A stretch of 20,024 bases of DNA from the NCBI GenBank assembly GCA_023255095.1, contig JALRJJ010000063.1:1-20024 (forward strand), in the 5' to 3' direction. This DNA comes from a bacterium (GTDB lineage Bacteria > Fidelibacterota > Marinisomatia > Marinisomatales > Marinisomataceae). Under the pieces are notes generated by a model. The model worked only from the letters and a program-made list of their open reading frames with translations, was not told the origin of the DNA and did not search any database. Shown here one piece after another: positions 1 through 5,996 of the stretch; position 1 is the first letter of the stretch; each line of letters begins with the position of its first letter. A program made the translations under genes and the position numbers.

Positions 1-464
1 CCAATAGATCCTTTAAAAATTAAGTCCCCACAAAAAATCAAATTATCAAAAATAAAACTTATACATCCTGGAGAATGACCGGAATTATGAAATATTTGAA
101 TATCAAAATTATCAATTGATAGTTTATTGGTATCTGAGCTAATCCAATTAGTCACTTCAGGTTTAACAGCATTAATTCCCCAATAATTTGACATTAATTC
201 AAAATTATCTATTACAGGTTTACTTTTTTTTGATAAGTAAAAGGGAATATTGTATTCATTTAAACACTCGCTCACTCCTGCAACGTGATCAAAATGAGCA
301 TGAGTACAAAGTACTGCTAAGGGAGTTAATTGTTCGGTTTCAATAATTTGCTTAAAGAGTTTAAATCCAAGACCAGGATCAATGATTAAACATTTCTTAT
401 CTTGATAAACTATATAAGTATTTTCTTCAAGAAGCTCCGAAACAATTCTGTGATATTTCAACAT
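1..464 (-). CDS. MBL-fold (glyoxalase II-like) metallo-hydrolase, C-terminus cut by window edge
   Basis: Translating back from the ATG at 462-464 gives 154 residues in one open frame that runs off the left edge. The metallo-beta-lactamase metal-binding motif THAHFDH lies at residues 54-60, a second histidine is in HNSGHSPGC (His130), and the bridging aspartate is in CGDLIFKGSI (Asp147). This order matches the small glyoxalase II/YcbL-like hydrolases of about 200-215 residues, so roughly a quarter is missing. Such enzymes hydrolyse thioesters or similar substrates with a di-metal centre; the substrate here cannot be deduced. The start ATG shares one base with the stop of the upstream dehydrogenase gene (TAATG), so translation is probably coupled. 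No signal peptide is seen, so it is probably cytoplasmic. The family call is firm; the exact function is open. Confidence 0.85.
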   Translation of the reverse strand, partial: MLKYHRIVSELLEENTYIVYQDKKCLIIDPGLGFKLFKQIIETEQLTPLAVLCTHAHFDHVAGVSECLNEYNIPFYLSKKSKPVIDNFELMSNYWGINAVKPEVTNWISSDTNKLSIDNFDIQIFHNSGHSPGCISFIFDNLIFCGDLIFKGSI

Positions 465-1528
465 TAAATCCTATCATAAAAAAATGGAAGTAAATTATTA
501 ATTTTATCTTGGAAAGAATGTGGATTCAAAAACCTAATTGTTGCAGCAATTGATGATAGTAAGGAATTTCCATCTTGAGGAGTAAAACAAAATCCACAAA
601 TTTCATTACCATTCTTAACATTAATAGTGCTTTCAACGACAACAGTTTGGTTAAGAATTCTTCCATAAAAACCCTGATCTCTTCCAAATGAGAATATTTC
701 ATTAGCTGACATATGTTCAGTCAATGCAATTCGATCATTATCCCTTAATAGTTTTATTACCTTTTCTTTTGATGTAGCTTCCTTAACCTTTAAGTTAAAC
801 CAGACAACATGCATATATTGACTATTTACGATCATTGCAGAAGAAAATAAATTAAGATCTAAATTCATTGTTGCAAAAAGTGCATTGGCATCTTTAGCAT
901 GATGAGTACCAAACACTTCATCTTTATGATTATTTACTGTTGGAGATGGAACAAAACCTGAAGATTGGCTAATATCACTACTTCTTCTAATGCATACAAA
1001 TTTGCCTTCAATTAGATTATCAGGACCACTATTCAATGCTAAAGTCTGAACTAAAGATGCAATATTATGTGTATTACATGAGACAATCTGTAAAAATTGG
1101 TCCTCTAATGAAATAACGTGATCATTAATACCTCTTGCATATTTTTTACCAAATCCATCTTCACTTCCTTGAGCTAAAAACCCTTTAACTCGATCTTTGT
1201 AGGGCATATAAAATTCTTGTTTATTAAGGTTGCCAAATCCCTTTGGAGTACAATCAATAACAACTGAAGATCGTGCGATAGCTTCTTCCATTGAAAAATC
1301 AGGTTCAAGGCCAATTGCTTTGAATTCATCTATTCTTTCTTTTAAAACTGAAAGTCTAGCTCCTTTACGGATTAAATTTTTTATTTTAGGAAGGTCGGCA
1401 GTGGTCGGTGAATGCTTGTGAAATGTAATCTCATCGATACCAAGCTTACTTTTCATTTCACAAAGCATTCCAATTAATGGCTCTCCTATTGTACCAGTAC
1501 CTACAATGTGAACAACTTTTCTATCCAT
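464..1528 (-). CDS. Type II (archaeal-type) glyceraldehyde-3-phosphate dehydrogenase-like protein
   Basis: A 354-residue soluble protein. It starts with a Rossmann NAD(P)-binding motif (GTGTIG, residues 10-15), followed by VIDCTPKGFG (90-99), the catalytic-cysteine motif SCNT (150-153, Cys151), RRSSD (181-185) and THHAKD (208-213). This order copies archaeal type II GAPDH, in which Cys of SCNTT, the RRxxD arginines and the PSHH segment form the active site. It is divergent: the second Thr of SCNTT is His, and the PSHH proline-serine pair is GT. By family it would oxidise glyceraldehyde-3-phosphate or a related phosphorylated aldehyde, but the changes make the substrate uncertain. The gene follows ccmD by 9 bases, has a strong ribosome site, and its stop overlaps the start of the MBL-fold gene (TAATG). 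It shares no function with the ccm genes that I can name. Confidence 0.7.
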   Translation of the reverse strand: MDRKVVHIVGTGTIGEPLIGMLCEMKSKLGIDEITFHKHSPTTADLPKIKNLIRKGARLSVLKERIDEFKAIGLEPDFSMEEAIARSSVVIDCTPKGFGNLNKQEFYMPYKDRVKGFLAQGSEDGFGKKYARGINDHVISLEDQFLQIVSCNTHNIASLVQTLALNSGPDNLIEGKFVCIRRSSDISQSSGFVPSPTVNNHKDEVFGTHHAKDANALFATMNLDLNLFSSAMIVNSQYMHVVWFNLKVKEATSKEKVIKLLRDNDRIALTEHMSANEIFSFGRDQGFYGRILNQTVVVESTINVKNGNEICGFCFTPQDGNSLLSSIAATIRFLNPHSFQDKINNLLPFFYDRI

Positions 1529-1533
1529 AAAAT

Positions 1534-1539
1534 CCCCTT
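1534..1539 (-). promoter_or_regulatory. Strong Shine-Dalgarno site of the GAPDH-like gene
   Basis: Read on the minus strand this is AAGGGG, five bases before the ATG at 1528. It overlaps the ccmD stop codon (1538-1540). It is one of the clearest ribosome sites in a window where many starts have none, and it fixes the start of the dehydrogenase. Confidence 0.6.
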
Positions 1540-1639
1540 AAAGTTTTTTTAAATTATTAAAATTAACCAAAAACCAAATAATAATAGCACCAACAACAAT
1601 TATTAGAGAAAAGAGAAAATAATTAAAATATTCGTACAT
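1538..1639 (-). CDS. ccmD: Haem exporter accessory protein CcmD
   Basis: A 33-residue ORF, MYEYFNYFLFSLIIVVGAII followed by IWFLVNFNNLKKL. It starts on the base after the ccmC stop (TAA then ATG), has a single hydrophobic helix (about residues 8-26) and ends in a short lysine-containing tail. Position directly after ccmC, size, the aromatic N-terminus and a single membrane helix are the usual marks of CcmD, which helps release holo-CcmE from the CcmABC complex in the cytoplasmic membrane. CcmD is poorly conserved in sequence, so the call rests mainly on position and architecture. It is shorter than the E. coli protein (about 69 residues) but typical of short CcmD forms. Confidence 0.75.
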   Translation of the reverse strand: MYEYFNYFLFSLIIVVGAIIIWFLVNFNNLKKL

Positions 1640-2278
1640 TTATAATTTAGAATCTTTTAAAGTTAAAATCTTATTCTTCAAATTTACCATTGTAACCATT
1701 AAAAATGTGAAAACAAATAGTGAAAAAAGAAAATAATTTAATATTCCTGAAGGTTGTTTATTCATTTCAACTTGAGGGTGAAGTTGGATTTCTTCTGCCC
1801 AAAAAGTTACAGAGGTAAAGATAATCGGAATATCAATAAAAGCGATAATTCCTAAAATACTACAAATTAAAGCAGCTCTTTGTCGATAGAGACCTATATT
1901 TCTTAGAATAAAATATCCTACATAGAGGATAAAAAGCAGCAATGTAGTAATTAACCTTGGTTCCCACACCCAAGGTTTACCCCAGATTGGTGTAGCCCAA
2001 ATAGGCCCAGTTATCAATACTAAAGCAATAAATAGCGTTCCAACCTCTGCAGATGCCAAAGCTAAACGATCGTACTTTAAATCTCTTTTAAGAAGATATA
2101 AAATACTCGAAATCATTACAAAAAAATAAGCCAAAAACCCAGACCAAGCAGCAGGAACATGAAGATAGAATATTTTCTGTGCCCATTCTTGATCAGGAAC
2201 CATTGGAGTAAAGAAAATTATAGCAATGAGGTTGATGAAAAATAAAAAAATTGTAATTATAAATAATGCTAAATTCAT
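1640..2278 (-). CDS. ccmC: Cytochrome c biogenesis haem-handling protein CcmC
   Basis: A 212-residue integral membrane protein with about six hydrophobic helices. CcmC collects haem for transfer to CcmE on the periplasmic side. The tryptophan-rich WWD segment is at about residues 94-109 (WATPIWGKPWVWEPRL), and the two expected axial histidines are His40 (in FYLHVPAAW) and His167 (in LHPQ). In the WWD core the usual Asp of WxWD is Glu here (WVWEPRL), a conservative change. Length is close to the family norm (about 220-245). The start ATG follows the ccmB stop with no gap and ccmD follows with no gap. The assignment is secure. Confidence 0.95.
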   Translation of the reverse strand: MNLALFIITIFLFFINLIAIIFFTPMVPDQEWAQKIFYLHVPAAWSGFLAYFFVMISSILYLLKRDLKYDRLALASAEVGTLFIALVLITGPIWATPIWGKPWVWEPRLITTLLLFILYVGYFILRNIGLYRQRAALICSILGIIAFIDIPIIFTSVTFWAEEIQLHPQVEMNKQPSGILNYFLFSLFVFTFLMVTMVNLKNKILTLKDSKL

Positions 2279-2938
2279 TTACTTTTTAATTAATGTATTA
2301 AAAAATTGAACGCCCAATATAACCGAAATTAAACTGTAACTCAATAAAATCATAATGGAAGGTAAGCTACTTATATTCCCGTCAATATATACATTCGTAA
2401 AAATTCGAGAGCTATTAATTAGAATTGGGGTTAGTAAAGGGAAAAATATTAGCGGGAAAAGAAAGCTCTTAACTCTTTCTGAAGATGTCATTAAATAAAC
2501 AATAATTGCCAATGAAATTATTGAAATATTTGCAATCAAAAATAAAGGAAAGAGAATTGTCAAATCACTAATTGAAATCAGAGGATTTAATAAAGAATAA
2601 AAAAGAAAAATAAAAAATTCGATAATCAATAAGACAGAAGTAAAGACTAAAAGCTTACTTAAAAAAAATAAATGTCCATCAATAGGAGAAGAATAAATTA
2701 AATCATATATTCCATATTCTTTTTCTCTTGCAAATGAATTCTCAACTACCTTTATTGATGAAAAAGAAATAATAATCCAAAAAAAACTGCTGAGAATATT
2801 TGGGTCATTTAAGAATGTTAATGGCATAGAAAAAAATAGAAGTATTAAAGAAGATAAAGCAAAAAAACTTATGTAAAATAAGTTAAATGATGACTTTATC
2901 TCAATAATTATTTCATTCTTGATTAAACTAAATAGCAT
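2279..2938 (-). CDS. ccmB: Haem exporter permease subunit CcmB
   Basis: A 219-residue hydrophobic protein with about six membrane helices, the usual length for CcmB (about 220). CcmB is the permease partner of the CcmA ATPase in the CcmABCD complex. The N-terminal cytoplasmic start, the FAREKEYGIYDLIYSSP region (about residues 69-83), which is a conserved CcmB cytoplasmic loop, and the helix distribution support the call, as does position between ccmA and ccmC. The start overlaps the end of ccmA by 11 bases and the stop abuts ccmC. Sequence conservation in CcmB is modest, so context carries part of the assignment. Confidence 0.92.
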   Translation of the reverse strand: MLFSLIKNEIIIEIKSSFNLFYISFFALSSLILLFFSMPLTFLNDPNILSSFFWIIISFSSIKVVENSFAREKEYGIYDLIYSSPIDGHLFFLSKLLVFTSVLLIIEFFIFLFYSLLNPLISISDLTILFPLFLIANISIISLAIIVYLMTSSERVKSFLFPLIFFPLLTPILINSSRIFTNVYIDGNISSLPSIMILLSYSLISVILGVQFFNTLIKK

Positions 2939-3533
2939 TTTGCATTGATCCAGATTGAATTAAGTAAATTTCATCCGCAATTTCTTTAAATAAATGATGA
3001 TTATGAGTTGAAAAAATCACAGTTCGATTTGCAGATTTTAATTTATTAATTAAATGTTTTTGAGTATTGATTGAATCGTCATCTAAATTTGAAAAAGGTT
3101 CATCCAGTAATAAGTAGTTCCAATTAGTACAAAGCGCCATTAACATTTTATTTTTTTGAAGATTTCCCCTGGATAAGTTTTTTAGTTGTTTATCTAGTTG
3201 TTCATTTAAATTAAGCTGATTGACATACTTATTAAAAATATCATTGTTAAAATCTGTATTATAAAGAGAAGTGATAATCTTAATATTTTCTTGGATAGTT
3301 AAATTTCCAATTACGTTGTCCTTATCACTTAAAAAAAATGTTTTAAATCCATTTTTATTGATGCTTCCCCTATCTATTTCAGTAGTTTGGGAAAGACAAT
3401 TAAGCAATGTTGATTTACCAGATCCATTATTACCTATAATCATTATTATTTTTCCCAAAGGAAAGTCTATGGAAAGATTTTTCAGGACATGATTTGAACC
3501 AAAGGATTTATAAAGTTTCTTTACAGATAACAT
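2928..3533 (-). CDS. ccmA: Haem exporter ATP-binding protein CcmA
   Basis: A 201-residue ABC ATPase with a Walker A GNNGSGKST (residues 34-42), signature LSRGNLQ (120-126), Walker B YLLLDEP (140-146) and H-loop STH (His177). The compact size with no extra domains matches CcmA (about 200-210). It powers release of holo-CcmE from CcmABCD at the inner face of the membrane. Its start lies six bases after the stop of the 27-codon micro-ORF, and its end overlaps ccmB by 11 bases. No good Shine-Dalgarno sequence precedes the ATG, so coupling to the gene before it is plausible. On sequence alone it could be another small ABC ATPase; the ccmB/ccmC neighbours decide it. Confidence 0.93.
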   Translation of the reverse strand: MLSVKKLYKSFGSNHVLKNLSIDFPLGKIIMIIGNNGSGKSTLLNCLSQTTEIDRGSINKNGFKTFFLSDKDNVIGNLTIQENIKIITSLYNTDFNNDIFNKYVNQLNLNEQLDKQLKNLSRGNLQKNKMLMALCTNWNYLLLDEPFSNLDDDSINTQKHLINKLKSANRTVIFSTHNHHLFKEIADEIYLIQSGSMQNAI

Positions 3534-3539
3534 AGCTTA

Positions 3540-3623
3540 TTATCTTTTAATTAGAGGTCCAAAAACATACAATAAAACTAAAATATAGCAGAAGAAAATA
3601 AAAAGCTGGTTAAATATTTCCAT
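3540..3623 (-). CDS. Putative 27-residue single-helix membrane peptide between ccmF and ccmA
   Basis: An ORF of 27 codons reads MEIFNQLFIFFCYILVLLYV then FGPLIKR, ending in TAA. It is almost entirely hydrophobic (residues 4-21), with an acidic N-terminus and a basic LIKR tail, so one membrane helix with the C-terminus in the cytoplasm is expected. The ATG lies 14 bases inside the end of ccmF and an AGGA sequence stands seven bases before it. The stop is six bases before ccmA. The ORF thus fills the only real gap in the ccm cluster in the style of the other junctions. The start (M-E-x-F-N) and architecture resemble the ccmD product in this same operon, so it may be a second CcmD-like peptide. 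I know no named family for it. Random ORFs this short are common, so expression is unproven. Confidence 0.45.
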   Translation of the reverse strand: MEIFNQLFIFFCYILVLLYVFGPLIKR

Positions 3624-5589
3624 TCCTGATTCCTGATGGCCAAAATGCCAAAATTGCACCCAATATCATTATAATACTACCAATCCAAACCCACGAAACT
3701 AAGGGGTTTATCATAATTTTAAAAAAACCTACATTTCTTTCAGCATCATAAGATGAAAAAATAGAATAAATATCTTTACTTAAAGTTGAATTAATATCTA
3801 ATTCACTATGAGGTTGTCTTTGTTCGGGGTCTGAATTCCAATAAAAGTAAACTCTTTTTTCTGGAAAAAGTTTTCCGATAAAAATATTTGATGAAGAGAC
3901 AATATCAAAATCACTAATAAAAGCAAAATGGTTTCCTCTCGCTTCACTAGAAATATCATTAAGTTTGAAAATGTAATTTGAAAAATATATTTCTTCTCCT
4001 GGCTTGAGACTAAACTCTTTCTCAACTTCAAATGCTTTACCAATAAAACCGACGAACATTAAAGTCAAACCAATGTGAACTATATAACCTCCTGAACGAT
4101 GTCGATTTCTAGAAAAAGTGCTAAGCAATGAATCAAAAAAAGGAGCTGACTTTCTATGTTTAAGAAAGATTCTATAAAATTCAGAAACTATTGCTGTTGA
4201 AGTAAAAATGATTCCTATTAATGTTAAAAAAACATAAAAATCAAATTTACTTAAATAGATAAGTAAATATGCAGCGCCAAATACAAAAGAAAAGAAAGTC
4301 GGGATTCTAAATTTTTTGATAATTGATTCTCTTGATGTATTTCCCCAAGAAAGTAGTGGGCCCATTCCCATTAGAATCAATAATAAAATTCCTAAGGGAA
4401 CATTTAAAGCGTTGAAATAAGACTGACCTATATGAATTTTTTCATCATTCCATGCTTCAGAAAGAATTGGGAAAAGCGTTCCCCAAATTATTGTAAAACA
4501 CATTATAACTAGTAAAAAATTATTAATTAGGAATCCACCCTCTCTAGATTTAATGGATTCTATTTTATCATTTACAATTAATTGTGATTTATTGACATAA
4601 TAGGTTCCCAGACTGATTAAAATTAAAAGGATCAAAAAAGCAAAAAATATTGGCCCCAAAGATTCAGCAGTAAAAGAATGAACAGAAGAAATTATTCCAC
4701 TTCGCGTAATAAATGTTCCGAGTATAACTAAAATAAATGAACCAGAAGCAAGAAAGAAGTTCCAAGATTTTAAAATTCCTGTCCTCTCCTGGATGATAAT
4801 CGTGTGGATAAATGCTGTTAAAAGCAACCAAGGCATCAAAGAAGAGTTCTCAACCGGATCCCATGCCCAATATCCTCCCCATCCCAGCTCATTATAAGCC
4901 CAATATCCTCCTAGAATTATTCCTGCTGTTAAAAAAGTCCACGTAAATAATGACCATTTTCTCATAGAATAAATCCATTTATTTGAAAGTTCATTGGAGA
5001 TTAATCCTGCAATGGCCATCACAAAAATTATTGTGGTACCAATAAAGCCCAAATAAAGCATAGGTGGATGTATAGCCATAGTTACATTCTGAAGAAGGGG
5101 ATTTAATCCATTTCCATTGGAAACAATTATGTCTGAACTTACTGGTTCAAAAGGATTAGCTATAAAATTATTTAGCATTAGAAAAAATGCTAAAATCACA
5201 TTAAGAATTAAAAAAGAAATGTTTTTGATTGATGGTATTTTCTTCAAAGTATATAGTATAAAAAATATGCTATAAAATGATGTGATTGATGACCAAAATA
5301 ATAATGAACCTGCTTGCCCTGCCCATAAGGCAGTCATTTTAAAAAATAAAGGAGTTTCATAGCTTGAATACTGAGCAACGTATTGTAAATTAAAATTACT
5401 AACTAACAATTCATTTAAAAGACAGAGGTTGGCAAAAATAATACAAATACATTGTGACAATAAACTTCTCTCAATAACCTGTAAGTATCTTTGGTCGTTT
5501 GAACGTTTGTAAATGACAAAGAGAAAAAAATTAAATAATGATAAAATTCCCGCTAAACTGAGGGTCAAGCTTCCAATTTGAGAAATCAT
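3610..5589 (-). CDS. ccmF: Cytochrome c haem lyase subunit CcmF
   Basis: A 659-residue polytopic membrane protein (about 15 helices), the normal length for CcmF (about 640-670). It takes haem from CcmE and joins it to the CXXCH cysteines of apocytochrome c on the periplasmic side. The WWD domain is intact (GGYWAYNELGWGGYWAWDPV, residues 227-246). Four histidines sit where haem ligands are expected: His174 (AIHPPML) and His304 (SSVHSF) flanking the WWD, and His262 and His505 (GYIVHIG) as the putative haem b pair. The start shares one base with the ccmE stop (TAATG). Its usual partners CcmH/CcmI are not in the window, which together with the unusual CcmE fits the reduced System I*. Confidence 0.96.
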   Translation of the reverse strand: MISQIGSLTLSLAGILSLFNFFLFVIYKRSNDQRYLQVIERSLLSQCICIIFANLCLLNELLVSNFNLQYVAQYSSYETPLFFKMTALWAGQAGSLLFWSSITSFYSIFFILYTLKKIPSIKNISFLILNVILAFFLMLNNFIANPFEPVSSDIIVSNGNGLNPLLQNVTMAIHPPMLYLGFIGTTIIFVMAIAGLISNELSNKWIYSMRKWSLFTWTFLTAGIILGGYWAYNELGWGGYWAWDPVENSSLMPWLLLTAFIHTIIIQERTGILKSWNFFLASGSFILVILGTFITRSGIISSVHSFTAESLGPIFFAFLILLILISLGTYYVNKSQLIVNDKIESIKSREGGFLINNFLLVIMCFTIIWGTLFPILSEAWNDEKIHIGQSYFNALNVPLGILLLILMGMGPLLSWGNTSRESIIKKFRIPTFFSFVFGAAYLLIYLSKFDFYVFLTLIGIIFTSTAIVSEFYRIFLKHRKSAPFFDSLLSTFSRNRHRSGGYIVHIGLTLMFVGFIGKAFEVEKEFSLKPGEEIYFSNYIFKLNDISSEARGNHFAFISDFDIVSSSNIFIGKLFPEKRVYFYWNSDPEQRQPHSELDINSTLSKDIYSIFSSYDAERNVGFFKIMINPLVSWVWIGSIIMILGAILAFWPSGIRNGNI

Positions 5590-5996
5590 TATATTGAGCT
5601 TTTATTTTTCAAATCACCCTCATATCTAGATGCACACTTTGTCTGAAGCTCTTCAGCAATAATTCTATTATCTCTATAAGAACCGGTTACAACAACTTCT
5701 GCGTCATCTTTAAACAAATCAGGACGAATTCCATTATATTCAACTAGAACTGTATTTTCTGAATCATATACATAAAATGATACCTCAAGTAAATTATCTG
5801 GGTTAATTTTTATACTATCAGGCAATATCCTGCCCCCTAATTTCATTTTATTTATTTGAGAGACATTTTTTGATAATTCAGAAACTGTAAAGTATTTTAT
5901 AGATGATAAATTTTTTTCATCATATTGAGTTAAATAGATTGTCCATGATACAACAAGTATCATAGAAAGTAAAAGAGTTAAATAAAACTTATTCAT
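5589..5996 (-). CDS. ccmE: Haem chaperone CcmE, Cys-type (CxxxY) variant
   Basis: A 135-residue protein with an N-terminal membrane anchor (about residues 2-22) and a periplasmic beta-barrel domain. CcmE carries haem from CcmC to CcmF. The family pattern is clear in KMKLGGRIL, the VEYNGIRPDLF segment and the VVVTGSY...IAEELQTKC end. The haem-attachment residue, His in the HxxxY motif of E. coli, is Cys here (KCASRYEG, Cys121 and Tyr125 from the ATG). This CxxxY form is known from archaea and Desulfovibrio, where it goes with loss of CcmG and CcmH. I chose the ATG at 5994-5996, which shares a base with the mutase stop (TGATG), over a TTG one codon upstream. The stop overlaps ccmF (TAATG). Confidence 0.92.
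   Translation of the reverse strand: MNKFYLTLLLSMILVVSWTIYLTQYDEKNLSSIKYFTVSELSKNVSQINKMKLGGRILPDSIKINPDNLLEVSFYVYDSENTVLVEYNGIRPDLFKDDAEVVVTGSYRDNRIIAEELQTKCASRYEGDLKNKSSI

Noticed and set aside
3621..3636. Short direct repeat (AGGAATC/AGGAATG on the minus strand) at the ccmF end
   Set aside because: Two copies of a seven-base near-repeat inside codons for the CcmF tail; too short to call a repeat element, although the first AGGA can serve the micro-ORF as a ribosome site.
3798..4043. 81-codon minus-strand frame inside ccmF
   Set aside because: Out-of-frame overlap within the conserved CcmF C-terminal region; no motif and no independent start signal.
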